Shown here piece by piece: positions 13,250-26,003 of a DNA stretch of 64,000 nucleotides; position 1 is the first letter of the stretch; each line of letters begins with the position of its first letter. Origin of the DNA: Cokeromyces recurvatus (lineage: Eukaryota; Mucoromycota; Mucoromycetes; Mucorales; Mucoraceae); the NCBI RefSeq assembly GCF_025118155.1, contig NW_026251400.1, positions 434,001 to 498,000 on the forward strand, in the 5' to 3' direction. The translations under genes were made by a program, and so were the position numbers. The notes beneath the pieces are model-generated. The model did no database searches. It was not told the origin of the DNA and was given only the letters and a program-made list of their open reading frames with translations.

Positions 13250-13672
13250 AAAAAGAAACCTCCTTTTTAGGGTGATACTGTAACAATTACAGGCTTATCT
13301 CTATGAGACCAAGTTTATTTTCGTATCTGATGTACATTAAATTCTGACCTATCCATAAAAGTACAATTTGTCAGATAATCTGCATTAGTAGCCTTCCATA
13401 ATGTTATAATATCAAAATATATTTTTAGTATTTCAAATGCATCTCTTATGAGATTATACAGTTCTGATTCTGTTAATGATAAAAAAAAGACCACATTTTT
13501 CTTTTGTATCTTTATTTACATCTGAAGCTATTATTAATAGGTATGAAAAACGATAACACAAATCCTTCTTCGCTTCTATAACAGTAGTTATTTGAATCTT
13601 GTCATCAATCATTTCGATGGTTGTGTCTTGTATATAGTTAATAAAATCTGTTATCTTTCGAAGGTATATGTT
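13250..13672 (-). pseudogene. Tc1/IS630-type DDE transposase remnant
   Basis: On the minus strand the block reads, in two frames, LRKITDFINYIQDTTIEMID, then LWKATNADYLTNCTFMDRSE, FNVHQIRK, stop, TWSHRDKPVIVTVSP, stop, KGGFF. The order 'NCxFxDxxxFN...' followed by 'xWSxRxxPxIVTV' is the core of the DDE_3 domain of Tc1/mariner and IS630 transposases, including the second catalytic Asp in TFMD. There is a frameshift near 13490 and at least two in-frame stops, so it is inactive. I could not locate terminal inverted repeats. The family call rests on this short pattern. Confidence 0.6.
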
Positions 13673-14198
13673 CTAAATGTTCTAATTAAGGTATACAGTG
13701 AAAAACAATTTATTTAATGGATACTCATAAAATTATTCTAGCTCCATTTATAGTACAGTTTGTGCCGACCAAAAAAAAAAAATAATATTTATGGACATAA
13801 TAAACTTCAAATTTATGTTACTGTTACCATATTAGATACTATCAAGGTTGTAAATCGATATATATTAACATTATGAGATGGATATTTAGTTCAAATGCTT
13901 ATATACATGTATATATATTTATATACAAATATAAAACAGCACATAATTCCTCCCCTCCCTCAATGAGTGTCACCTGAAATACCTGATTTCTAAAATGAAG
14001 GAATGTTGTTGGCTTAAAATATAGCCAACGAAAAAAAAGAGTAAAATTTAATTCATTTTAAGTTTGGAGGATTTTTTTTTTCATAGCAATGATAGCTCTT
14101 GTAACTTCCTTACTTCATTTAATTAGAACTGTTTCTACAGAACGTGTCCCATATTAATAGGAGGGAGAGATGATAGATTTAAATTATATGAAGAAGAA

Positions 14199-14790
14199 CT
14201 AAAGTTTTTTTTTTTTTTTTTTTTTGAACTGTAAGGAAGCCCAAAAATTCTTTTGTTTCTTATTTTTATTTGCCTCGTCTTTGTAGTATATACGCGTTTT
14301 ATCATGAGTCCATGCTTGAAGCAATATATCTTTTATTTTTCTTTTCCCTTTAGCTCTAGTAAGTTCATACTCCTCTAGTATTCCTGCCATATTCTGAGCG
14401 ATGTTCTAACATTATAGAGGCTAGATTAATATTATATCAGTACACTGCATGATTTTACCTTTATAAAGCTCTACTTTTGCAAGATTGTCGACATGAGATA
14501 TATTTTTGAAATCGATGTGCATAGAGAAAGAGCATCAATCAAGATTACCCGATAGAAGTTTTGTGCATAAAGATCTATTTTGTAAATTGAGTACACTTTG
14601 CCTTCAGATTTAGAAAAAAAAATGAACACATATAAAAATCTATCTATTACCATCCACAAGAATTTCAACAATAACAACAACAAATGAATGAGCTTTCAAA
14701 GTAACAAATCCGTTCAATATTCGCTTCATTTGTTGACCCATCTATACAAAATTAAAAGAGGGGGGGTACCGTGAGGAATGCTTCTTGGAC
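14199..14790 (-). pseudogene. Decayed member of a repeated Mucorales-type gene family
   Basis: The minus-strand fragments read MGQQMKRILNGFVTLKAHSF then EILVDGNR (about 14745-14650), VYSIYKIDLYAQNFYRVILI and DALSLCTSISKIYLM (about 14600-14490), and MAGILEEYELTRAKGKRK (from 14390). They lie in different frames with stops between. The pattern (hydrophobic strand, DG, then a Y-rich strand and a helix) resembles the 3' part of the broken gene at 36.6-38.5 kb, where SLVLCDSPMGYVTRINRIDP occupies the same position. The link to that family is my inference. Function is unknown. Confidence 0.35.
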
Positions 14791-16351
14791 TTAAGTTTAC
14801 CCACACGAGTGCTATCATGATTAGACCTCACTCTAAAATATACAATGTAGTCTGTTTCGTGCTGTTTTAATAACACGTCATTTTCCTTACAATATTAATA
14901 TAAGATCATTCATGTTTAACCTGTAAAAGGCATTCATTCTTTAAATATCACCATCACTATCACCACCACTCACAATTGCTATTTGGAAAGTATCTTAATA
15001 CCAAAAGTTGATTTTATAACATATATAATCATTGTATGAACATGACTATCTTCAGTGAAGGAGCCAGTATATGGCATGTAAAGTCTGAGGGGGAAGAGGG
15101 TGCATTAATATTTGATGTATGAATCTGTTTATGCTTAAAGAATAAGAAATGAGTTATCTTGAGATTCTTTATTAAATTAATGTGGTAAAAAATGATTTCC
15201 ATTGTTTATAACAAGAAAAGAAAATACACTAAAAGAAAATCATTCTAGTTGCCAATCTATCCAGTTAAGCAATAGCTACAGTTCATGATATAAACCAGTC
15301 CAAGTAATATTATCAATTATACAACCTATAAGTAATTACTATTAATAAATACCTATTCTAATCTTCTATACATATTTGAAAATTAATCTAACTCGATACG
15401 ACAGGTGCTATGAGCAATAATAATAATAATAAAAAAATTAGTGGATTTCAAAAATAAAAGTTTTACAAGCATACATAGTATGGAACATCTTGGCTATTGT
15501 AATATTGTTCTTGTTTTCATTTTTTTCACTGCTTTATTCAAGATATTAATTGTCACTGATTGCATGACATACTGCATTTAAGCTATACACAAAGCAATTA
15601 AAGTTATATGGTTTAGTAGACTCATATTTGATAATTTATTACCCTACTTAAATACAGTTGTATCCAGTTTATCATCATTTCTCGTTGATAATAATTCAAT
15701 CAATGCATTGTGTATACTAAGTCTCAAATATTTAGTGCTTGATTTATCATAGTCACTAATGAAGAAGTATATATATAAATATATATATATGTAATCTAAT
15801 AATCTTTTTCTTTTGGTCCTTCTTTAGTTTTAATGTGGATAATAGGTTCCTTTATGACTGATTGCTTACAATAGTTGGATATCCGATAGTTGATAAGTAT
15901 TTACTTGGGCCAAGTTTTCACAATCTTCAATTATAAATGCAAATTCTTCCACAAGTCCAAAATTCTATTATAGATGAAATCCTGTTGGATATAGATAGAG
16001 GCACGATTTAATGAAAATGAAAATGAAATTGCTTGTTGTTCTTGAACCTATATCAGTTGCCTTCTCCAATGTGGTACATACTCTTTGAGCCATGCTTTAT
16101 TTTCATTTAAATATAATAAAATAAAACTTTTTTCCCTATATCTTTTTAACTAAACATTCATGTAATTCATTTTTTTTCTTTAAAAGCAGAGATCAACCAA
16201 GATGGTGATAATAATAGGATAAATATATAAAAAATTACATCATAACTTGATGGGATTAACAAGGAATGTGCATATACCTTAGGAAAATATACATTACATC
16301 TTCAGTCTTCGTTTCAGCAACGTTGACTTAATGAATATTACAATGATTTAA

Positions 16352-16396
<45 letters not shown>

Positions 16397-16639
16397 ATTT
16401 CAAACGCAAATCACTATATTTTTTTTTAAAAAAATAATATGCAATATATTAGATGATGAGGCTTTATGTACATAAATGTGTATATAACGTTAGAAAATGT
16501 TTTATTTTTAGTAAATGAAAGCGGGTATTTGAAGACAGTTACAACGAAAACAAAAATTAAAAGATAAAATAAAATAAAATAAAATAAAAAATAAAAAAAA
16601 TAAATATATAAAAATAAAAGTTGCCTCCTGATCACCACA
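14791..16639. other. Gene-poor stretch with coding-like debris
   Basis: No intact gene. The minus strand at about 15930-16095 reads like a decayed protein (FSFSLNRASIYIQQDFIYNR then ILDLWKNLHL) with stops before and after it. A 40-base A run lies at 16353-16392 and AAAAT repeats at about 16565-16590. The rest is AT-rich filler with no recognisable structure. Confidence 0.5.
16353..16392. repeat. 40-base poly(A) run
   Basis: An unbroken run of A in the region downstream of the Q-rich gene that ends at 16640. Confidence 0.95.
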
Positions 16640-19600
16640 TTATTCTACTGCTGCTGGTGAAAATATGCCTTTATCTCCTCTTCCTCCTCCTCCTCCTCCT
16701 TCTTCTTCTTCTTCCGTTGTTGAAGTGTACTTGTAAGATCCTTTATTTTGAAATTGACAACGATGACTACTACTGTTGTCACCATAATGATTATTATGAC
16801 CATGTATATGGTGCTTGTTTTTGCAATTATGATGCCTTTTATGATGATATAAATCTACTGTTTGGTAATTTTGTAAAGAAGAAGATGGTTCCATTGAATA
16901 ACTTGATACGGTCTTTTTAATTTGTTTTCTGCTGCTACAAGTACAGCTTTTATTAGAGGATGATAGTGAGCAATGATAAGATGAACTTCCATGATGAGTA
17001 GAGTGGCTATTGTGTTGTTTATGATTTGAGCAACATCTATGTCTTTTATTATTATGTTTGCATCTTTGATGGTGATTTGAAGAGTAACTTGTAGGAGGAG
17101 TGACGGTAGTGTGCCTTGAGCTGCAGTATTTCATATGGCTCTCCTTATATCCGGTTATCATGGACCTTTCTGTTTCTTGAGTGATATAACTGTTATTATT
17201 AGTGAATGGCTGAATTGATTTCCAATCTGGTTCTATTGATTGTTCTTCACTATTTTCATCGATAAGGATAGTAAGATCAGGGAGGGAATAGCATGATTTT
17301 CGTAATCTCATGTCTTTTAATTCTTGTTGCAGCTTATTCGGCAATTGAAAATTTTTATGCAACCCTATTTCTTCAGAAGTGAAAAACTGTTTACGTATAT
17401 CGTTTCGTTGAAGATTATCCTCTATAGCTTCTTTTAACGTATCAGAAGAAGAATTACTATATAATTCTTTGTTATTTGACCCATTACTCTCATTAGATTT
17501 TAAAACTTGATTAACAGGCTTCATGTCTTCCCTTTTATCTTGAGACTCCAAAAGGGAGTCGGAGCCCATTATTTTATGTTCTTCAGTCTCCTTCTCAACT
17601 TTAGTGTCACTTGAAGGCTTTTTGTAAGTTTCAGGAGGTGGCGTGTCTGGTACATTAGCAGAATTATGTAACGAAAGTTTCGTAGTATGATTAGGAATGC
17701 TGCTGTGACAATGACATGAGGCTATTAGATGCTCTTTCGAACTATAATAATGTTTATGACGGTTAGTATCACATTGATGACAGCTATGCGCATGTGAGTC
17801 CGTATTGGATGATGATCGTTCATATAATGGTTTTAACAAAGCATATGATTTTGTTGTTACCAAATCATGGTGCTTTGGCTTTGATGAATGATAATGTTTG
17901 ACATGATCCGGTTTGAATTGATGAGTTGTGTTTACAGGAGTGGTAGCAGCCATCGTATTTTCTCTAATAGCTTGATTCACCATTAGTTGTTGAATCTGTA
18001 ACTGTTGCAACTTGTGTTGTTGTAATATCTGTTGTTCCTGAAGTTGTTGCTGTTGTATTTCAATCTGTTGTTGTATTTGTTGTTGTTGGAGCTGTTGTTG
18101 CTTTTGCTGCTGAAGAATGTGCTGTTGCTTTTGTTGTTGAATTAGTTGTAGTTGCTGCTGCTGTTGTTGCTGTTGAAGCTCAAGCTGAAGCTGAAGCTGC
18201 TTTTGTTGTTGTTGTAATTCGATTTGTTGTTGGAGCTCAGTAACTTGTTGTTGTTGAAATGGTTGATTTACTAATACTTGAGGATTATTTGAAAACCCTG
18301 AGACAGAAGCGGCAGTATTGAATTGAAAAGGATTATTATGTTTATCTGGATAGTGTAAGTGAGTCGTTATGTCATCATCGTTTATTTCCATAGATGGTGA
18401 ATTTTTTAGTTCTTGACTTTTATATTGTGTTATGACTGGACTATATGCTTGCCCAAGTTGCATCATTGGATTTCGGATATTTAGTTTTGTTTGAGGGTGA
18501 GTACCTCTCATTAAACCTTGCTGTTGACTTGAAGATGGAAATCTCTGAGAAAAGCTTATATCAGGCTGAAGCTATGATAATAATTAGAACTACACAGATA
18601 TATATACATGTATTTACATATTTATATAAATATGTATATATGTATACCTGGGTTGGTTTATGTCTAACTGGAAAGCTATTATTGAGCCCACTCACTTGTG
18701 TTACGGTTACATTATTGCTATAAATGTCATTAAGGTTAGAGGTACTTCTAACAATTTTGTGTACTGAAATGGAGGAGGAAGAAGGATGAGATAGGTTTAC
18801 AACTGAGGCAAGGCTTGAAGGTTTAACATAATTACAAAAAGATTGTGACTGAGTAAGTCTTCTTTGTGGAAGATTGCTGTTATTCACGCCTGTAGTTATG
18901 TTATTGATAAACGATGTAGAATGCGGATCGACTCTGACGTTATTACTTGCAGTAGATTGCGTTATATTTGACATAGATGGAAATTTATGGTTGACCATTT
19001 TCATGGATAGGCCCTCCATTAAAGAAGGTGACTTTAATGTTCTTCGTGTCTCCATTCGATGTCTTTCTTTCATACGATCCATCACTGAATTTGGAGGTAT
19101 AGTACAGTTATTAGATACAGAACTTGGCACCATAGAGACTGAACTGTCATTTGCCAGGGATGATGGCTGAAGTGGACCACCAACAATCTTCTCCTGAGGG
19201 CGTGAAAGGTTATTGTTGTTAGCCAGTATATCAACAGGCATTGAATGACGGTTCTTAGCAATGATATTTAATGGCATTGAATTAATAGATTCATCATCTG
19301 CGTCGTCAGAACTATCTGAATCATCTTTATCACTATCAAGTGTATGACTACCTATTTGATGATGTAGTATCTCCTTATTGGAGCTATAAAAAATGTTATC
19401 GGCAATACTAGCTGTTTGAAGATTATTTCGTGAGAAAGAAGAAATCAGGGGCTTTAGGTGTTCTTGAGATGTCTGCTTCCCTATAGTACTACCATTATTA
19501 AGTAGCATTTTGTTAGTTTTATGCTGCTCATCAGAATTTAAAGCGGATGATCTTATCACATCATCATTATGTAGTGTTGATAAGGAAGATGGTAATGGTG

Positions 19601-19991
19601 TGTCAAAGTTTAATAAAGTTAATGGCTTGTATTCTAAAAAAAAAAATAAAATAAATAAATAGACAAAAAAAAATTGGCAATTTAATGATAAACTAATTAA
19701 ATACATTTAATACTATTAATATTTACCATTACGCTGCTTTCTATTTTCAAAAGTAGCTTTCTCTGTGTTCTTAATTGGTTTTGAAAAGTCAAGCTCATTC
19801 ATTATATCATCCAAAAGACTTGATTCTGTTTTTCCTGGAGCTGAAGTGTCTAACATGAAATTTATAGAAGAAAGATCAAGTGGTGAATTATTAATATCTG
19901 AATCTTGCTGAGAAGAGGGATGATTTGCTACTTCTTTTGAGTTATCATTTGCTAATTTACGATTTTTTTTATTAAAGTTAAGTAATCCCAT
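16640..19991 (-). CDS. Q-rich low-complexity protein of unknown function
   Basis: Three exons give about 1,080 residues. Exon 1 begins MGLLNFNKKNRKLANDNSKE at 19991 and ends at a GTAAAT donor (19728). Exon 2 starts EYKPLTLLNFDTPLPSSLS (about 19635) and runs to about 18650. Exon 3 begins near 18570 and ends AAVE at 16640. The protein is acidic and serine-rich, then has a long glutamine stretch (about 18250-18000, dozens of Q with L/I), then His/Cys/Ser-rich sequence with HSCHQCD and CHCHSS clusters and a poly-E/poly-G C-terminus. No catalytic domain was recognised. The mix of Q-rich and S-rich segments suggests a regulatory or condensate-forming protein, but that is inference. No function is assigned. 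Confidence 0.75.
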
Positions 19992-20875
19992 TTTAATATA
20001 GTGGTATTGATTTTATATAGATATATATATATAAAAGAAAGAATTAAAGAGAATTGATATAAAACGAAAGGAAAAAAAAGATGAAAAAACACAAGAGAAT
20101 AAATAAATAAAGTAGAGAGATATAAATAGAGCCTTTTATGATACAGTTTTATACAAATCTATATATAAATTATAATATGCAGTTCAATACTGTATTAGAA
20201 AAAAGTCTTTAAGTATATCCATTTTTTAAAATCTATATTTATATGTCCTTTTTTTTTTTTTTTTTTTTTTTTGCGTAAGAATAAAGGGTTTATCTCCTAA
20301 TTTTATTGCCAAACACGATGGTTAAAGCAACATAACTTTCACGTAAGCAATAGGGATTTCTAAAGTAATAAGAGAGATCAAATTTTACAAGGAGAAAAAA
20401 AAAAAAAAAAAAAAAAAAAGGCATTATTAATTATTAATTATTAACAGGGCAATTGATCTGTCATTTACTTTCTCCTCTTGTTGATTTCTATTTTTCCTCC
20501 CTTTAGAATCTTTGTTAAATGTCTCCTTGTTTTGCTATTCTCCCTTTACTATTTTCCTCCTTAAGCATATACATGTCATTACTACTTATTTCCTTTGTAT
20601 ATACTCCTATTATAAAAATGCTTGATGACTGTTGTGTTGTAGTCAATAAATCGGTACAAATTAAATATATTTATTTTTAATACTATATCAGATTGCATAA
20701 TGACAAAAAATAGAAAATCATTTATAATAAATTAGGATAATTATCCGGAAAACACACACATACACACACACACACACATACACACATACACACATACACA
20801 CACATTAGCTAAAACCATTTATACATGAAAATGTCTCGTTATATGTTTAATAGATATTATATAATAATTTATTAT
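19992..20875. other. Intergenic region with A/T runs and a CA microsatellite
   Basis: This is the promoter side of the Q-rich gene and the 3' side of eIF5. It contains a T run near 20249-20272, an A run near 20395-20419 and a CA/TACA repeat at 20752-20804. No coding frame supported. Confidence 0.6.
20752..20804. repeat. CA/TACA microsatellite
   Basis: Imperfect (CA)n interrupted by TACA units, in the 3' flank of eIF5. Confidence 0.95.
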
Positions 20876-22249
20876 TTATTCAGAGTCTTCTTCGGATGAT
20901 TCTTCTTCTGAAGCATTTTCAAGCCAATCTAAGAAAGGAACAGCAGCTTTCTTAACTTTCTTAGAAATGTCACGGTCAACATAACGCTTAGAAGGTTTCT
21001 CACCCCATTTCAAAAATACTTCATCATCAATAATATCCAAATCATATAATTTCATCAAAATAGTAGGCACCTTCTTCAAAAGGGTATCCAAAAAGTCATT
21101 ACCCACAAGACGCTCAATACCACCAAGAGTAGCCTTTTGAGACTTTTCATCAACAACAAACTTTTGAAGCAATTTACCACGTTTAGGGATTTGAGAGACA
21201 ATAGTTTCATCAAAAATACCTTGAACCAACACTTGACATGCCTTATATTTACCAAATACACCTAATTCTTCAGCCTTTTCGATAATTTCTTCATCTTTTC
21301 TAGTCTTATTATCTAAAAGCCAGACACCAAAGGCTTCATATTTGTTTTCAACAGCATCTTCATCGTCATCATCACCTCCACCAAATGCGCCACTACCCTT
21401 AACAGAGAGTTCCTTCATACGTTGAGCAACAGCAGCTTCACTGGTATCCTCAGACCAATCCTCAAGAGCTAATTTACTTTCCATCTTGAGACCAGCAGCT
21501 TGCTTTTGAATACGTTGAGAAATAATGTCATCATCAGATGCATTTCCTTCAGCATCATCAACAGGTGAGTTGGCATTATCATTGGCATCTTCGCCGGTAT
21601 TATTAGCTTGAGCTGTAGCAGCTTTACGTTGCTTACGAACATTCTTAGAAGCAACAGCAGGGGGGTTTTTGACAATAAAAGCAGAAAGTTTATGACGCAT
21701 ATCAGCTGTATTTCTAGCACCACAAGCCTTACAATCCATTAAAATTTCATCATTTTTAACGATAATGTCTGTTTCAGGGTTCTTACAAGATTGACACAAA
21801 ACAAATTTGTTAATAAAACCATCGAGTGTATTTTGAAGTTTAGCAGCGTCATGATCGCCATTAACAATATAACGTTCATTTTTATCATCACATTTAACTT
21901 GGGCACCTAGTTCACAACCAAAATATTTGGTAGGATCTGAGTTTAAGTTAAAATAAAAAAAAAATTTTTTTTTCTAATTAGTCATATTAAAGCCTAAAAC
22001 ATTTATTTTATTTTATAAACTCACATGAAGGAGGACGAGATAAAGCACGAGCAATTTCAGTCATGTTTGTAATAACAGTTTTAATACCGTTACCTTTGCC
22101 TTCAACCTAAAAAAAAAAGAATGTTATTAAAACTTTCAAGTAAAAAAAAACCCCTTTAATAAAAGATACTTTACCTTGGCAGTAATACGAGGCATCTTGT
22201 AACGATAAAAAGAATCTTGAACGTCACGTCTTACGTTAATGGTAGCCAT
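20876..22249 (-). CDS. TIF5: Eukaryotic translation initiation factor 5
   Basis: eIF5 is the GTPase-activating protein for eIF2 in start-codon selection. Exon 1 starts [20 protein letters not shown] at 22249, which matches the eIF5 N-terminus; the early Arg pair supplies the GAP arginine region. Exon 2 is about 22108-22024 and exon 3 begins near 21940 with [21 protein letters not shown] zinc finger follows (CQSCKNPET...CKACGA; four Cys). A disordered acidic linker ([16 protein letters not shown]) leads to the C-terminal HEAT-type W2 domain ([40 protein letters not shown]) and the acidic tail [10 protein letters not shown] that contacts eIF2-beta and eIF1. Codon use is GC-richer than its neighbours, which suggests high expression. 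Confidence 0.95.
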
Positions 22250-22885
22250 AATGAAATAATAATCGTTTTAGGAATAATAGTAAAAATAAGGGTAATTTTA
22301 AGAGATAAAAAAATTGCGTTTTAAAAAATATAAAAAGGATTAAAAAATTTTAAATGCAATAAAATATATAAGAAAAAAGTAATTTAAAAATGATTTTAAG
22401 ATTGATTCTTCTTTTTGACTTTCAAAAAATTTATTTGATGCTGCTCTTTGCTATCTTTCTTTTCAAATAATGTTTTCCAATTCAATGACATGTACAAGTT
22501 ATTGACAACTTTTTTTTTTATGTTGTTCTTGTTTTTTTCTTTTGTTTTCCTTTTTTTTCTTTAAATAGCTGATTAAAAGAAAAGAAGATAGAGAGATAAT
22601 CGACTTTATAAAAGAAAAGAAAAAAAAAAAAAAAACTATTTAGTCTGAAGAAAAAAAAGAAGAAAAAGAAAAAAGGAATGACTGCGATTAAATAATTTTT
22701 TAACATTACACTATTTTTCTATTACTATTTGAGACGAGTTTGAAAATTTTTTAGAAATATTTTTTTTTTATTTTTGAAAAAAAGTTGACATGTCAATAAA
22801 AATTTCAAGGTTTACCATTTGATTTTGTAGACGAAAGAAGTAATGTAAGAGACAAAAATAGTGAGACTATTTTAGGCTGGCTTCT
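22250..22885. other. Promoter side of eIF5, T/A-rich
   Basis: No gene supported. Pyrimidine-rich and A-rich runs (about 22505-22650) give only low-complexity frames. The part next to 22250 should be the eIF5 promoter. Confidence 0.55.
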
Positions 22886-23219
22886 TTTTTTCGAAGGCAT
22901 CTATTCGAAATGAGCAACGACAAAGCTCGTCTTCCTCTAATGCATATACGGGTACTTCTTCTGCCGACACTTCCAATTACTTTAATCAAACACATTGAAG
23001 CCACTCGACCATACCTCAAAAGGTACCAAGGACCATAGCATCTTCGTCGACATTATTGGTTCTAACTAGGATCTACTCGTCGAGTCTCTGAATGAGTTCA
23101 ACGACCCCCAACAGTCGTATTCGCGATTATATTGGCCGGGTTCCACGAGTTCATAAATACTTTCAACGTACGTACATGAAAACAATCTGGCAACGTCATT
23201 CTGAAGGAGAAACATTGTA
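22886..23219. pseudogene. GC-richer decayed coding fragment, identity unknown
   Basis: This roughly 330-base block has visibly higher GC than its flanks. It reads protein-like on the + strand in different frames: MSNDKARLPLMHIRV (from 22910), then DHSIFVDIIGSN, stop, DLLVESLNEFNDPQQSYSRL, then RIRDYIGRVPRVHKYFQRTY to an end near 23218. The frame changes and stops look like a broken gene. The family was not recognised, and there is no clear intron pattern to rescue it. Confidence 0.35.
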
Positions 23220-24668
23220 GAATGAGACAGAGTGTGTATTTAAAAGAAATAAAAGAATAAAGAAAAAGCAAAGTAAAATAGTTTATTCAAATTGTTGTGT
23301 GGGAGATAAAATAATTATGTCTGACTATATTATATACAAATATTATGTGGAGTTAAAGTATGGATTATTCTAAGGGGAAAAGTGATGTTTTCTAATTGAT
23401 TAAAATGAAACAATTATAAAGCAATATTGTAATTTTAACCTCAATACACAATCCTATTTGCATTATCAAAGTATTTACTCTAAATACGTTCTATGGCGTA
23501 TTGTATTGCTTTATAAAAAAAAATTGAATGTATAATGCAAAAGTGAGGGAAAGAAGGGAAATAGAAATAAAGATACATAGAATGATAGAAGACGCAACTT
23601 TAATCAAGTTACTATGTAAATGAATGAATGGATAAGTGGTATTATGAATATAAATATAAGTATAGATGTAGGTATAAATGTAATGTAAATGTTAATATTA
23701 CAATATAATGATGCATAGTACTTTACCATGCATATTTATGACAGCTAATATATTGAAATGTTCATACTACGACAAGAAGCAAAAATTCTTGGAGGCTACT
23801 TCTTGCCTGATAGCACCTTTGTTAAAGGATTCCGCAACCTTTACAGCAAAGCATAAAAACAAAAGAAATAATGAAATTAAATATAACAATTTTATTCAAA
23901 ATAAAAAGGCTAAGGAAAAAAAAAAAAGAAACTACATTCTATTTCTGGATTGAGTTATTTATACTAATTTCTAGTATTATTTTGTTTCTGTTCTGGATGT
24001 TAGATGATATCTTATGTTAACTATATAAGTACCAATAAATGGCTCTAACTTCCCATATGACAAGTAATCCATGTAAATTCTATGAATTAACATAAATTCA
24101 TTATCCGTTCTACTTTGAACTATATTTATTTGATCTTGACATCTATGAGAAGATCATAAATATAAAGAAGTTTATCCGATGTGCTGTACTTCAAGTTAAT
24201 AATGCAGTAACGGTAATAAAGCTTGAAAGTGCGAGGGCCCCTTAAAATAAAAGTTATAAGAATTTCAATTATCGTTTTAAAAGGGATGCTATCTAAATGG
24301 CTCTATCTATATTATATGGATTTTATTATTAATGTCTTTCTAGAATGTTTTTATTTTATGGTGTCATTGCACTCATGTAATCATTGTTTATTCTGATATT
24401 ATGTGATGTATTGTATTTATAACACTATGCAATTGCTAACTATTTATCAAACTGCTCAGAGAGCACAAGAAGTAAAACATTGAAGTAGCATTCATAACTT
24501 CAACAATCATACAAGAAAATATATGTACAGTTTATCTATTCACGAAAATATTGCTTTATTTTTATTTATTTTTTTTTTAAAAAAAAAAAAAATAATCAGA
24601 GTGATAGTCTTAATAATAGCTCTGCTGATAAGGGTTTTTTCGTTTTCGATTTACGTTATCAGTCGTTA
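23220..24668. other. AT-rich intergenic DNA
   Basis: No supported gene. A plus-strand frame at 23708-23953 (about 81 codons) is lysine/asparagine-rich, has no recognisable domain and lies in AT-rich DNA. I treat it as chance. Confidence 0.5.
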
Positions 24669-26003
24669 TTACTCGCAATATTGGGGGGGGCTAAGAGTTT
24701 TCCTGTGGATTTCGGTTAAACAGGGTTGGTTGTCGATACAACACGTTTTAAATACTGAAATGATGTCCATGATTTTGTCCATCGCGCCAAAGTTCATAGT
24801 CATTTCTTCAATTAATAATGAGAAGCGGATACGGTCAAGCTCGACCATCGTATAAAATTCTTCTGTTGTTCGCCGCACCATATAGAATGTCAGCATCATT
24901 CCCACCGCTTGTATGACCAACAAGTTTTTGCACTGGTTGCTGTCAATTGTTGTTTTTTTTTGGCGAATACGCCAAGACGTATAAGATCGGCATTCACAAG
25001 GTAGTGGCTACTTGCTGCACTCAAGGGCTTGATTTTTATATATCCTAGATACTTTTGACTGTTACCAGCAACCCAAGTGATAGTTCCATCCGTCCGACGA
25101 TTGCTTGAACTGGCAGTATCAGCGTCTTTCTCAAGAAGCTCGTCAGTGAAATCAAAAAGGATTTCACCATTCGAAACCCTTTGATCGAATAGGCTCTGTA
25201 GAATAGGCTGAAGATACCGTGAGCAAAGACGGCGTTCAAGGACTTCAAGCATATTTGAGACCTGTGGCAATGTTTGCAACAAGCGCACGATAACGCCAAG
25301 ATACTGTCTCAATACAGGATCATAGTTCAACGATAGATTGGAAATCTTAGTTACAGCAATTTCTTTTGTGCATTTATCAGACGTCAGAGCATGATAAATA
25401 TCAAGAAGAATTACAACGAGTTCACGAGGAAACTTGGCCGCTTTCCAACCTAATTGTGACTTCATATCTTCGATTATCACTGTAGATAACCTATTTAAAT
25501 GCCTGTCCAACTCAGAATCATTTGTTTGTTGATACAACAGCAGATTCGCTGAAACCGCTAGTATATGGGCAATGTTGCTCTCAAAAGTTAAGAGTCTCTT
25601 ATTAACAATCGCTTCTTTTGCAGCAAGCTGAAAGTTGTAGAATCCCAAATTTACGTTAAAATCACTCACAACATAACTATCACAACATGGGGCACTGAGG
25701 TAGATTGGGAGATGGTTGATTATTAACTCGTTGGTGGCGTTGGATAACGAAGAGACAACTGTTGATATCTGGGATGGTTTGATTAGAGGTTTCCGCCTCT
25801 GGCAAAGGCTGTAGATTTCGTCTTACTTCCCATTCTTTCCAGAATTTTTTACTTTCCGTCAAGTCCCAGCTGCTAAAATTATTTTGTAGTCTTGATTTCT
25901 TGTTGGCATCGACAATCCAATTGTTTACAATAATGTTAAATTGGTGTATCAGCTGAGATTTAGTATTCTGCAAATGGGCATTAAAAAAACAAGATATGAT
26001 CAA
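24669..26003 (-). pseudogene. Frameshifted gene of a repeated Mucorales-type family
   Basis: Three consecutive minus-strand frames form one protein. Frame A (26003 to about 25720) includes FNIIVNNWIVDANKKSRLQN and KKFWKEWEVRRNLQPLPEAE. Frame B (to 24896) includes NIAHILAVSANLLLYQQTND and the helical LRQYLGVIVRLLQTLPQV. Frame C (24923-24669) includes LLVIQAVGMMLTFYMVRRTT and EEFYTMVELDRIRFSLLIEE. None opens with ATG in a good context. The B-to-C switch falls in a nine-A run on the coding strand (about 24952-24960): one base fewer gives a smooth GVFAKKTTIDSNQCKNLLVI. The A-to-B switch lies near 25720. I recall similar proteins as multicopy in Mucorales genomes; their function is unknown. Confidence 0.55.

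Noticed and set aside
22518..22706. Phe-rich minus frame
   Set aside because: A product of A/T homopolymers, with no independent evidence.
23708..23953. 81-codon plus frame
   Set aside because: Lys/Asn-rich, no domain, no splice context, in a gene-poor gap.
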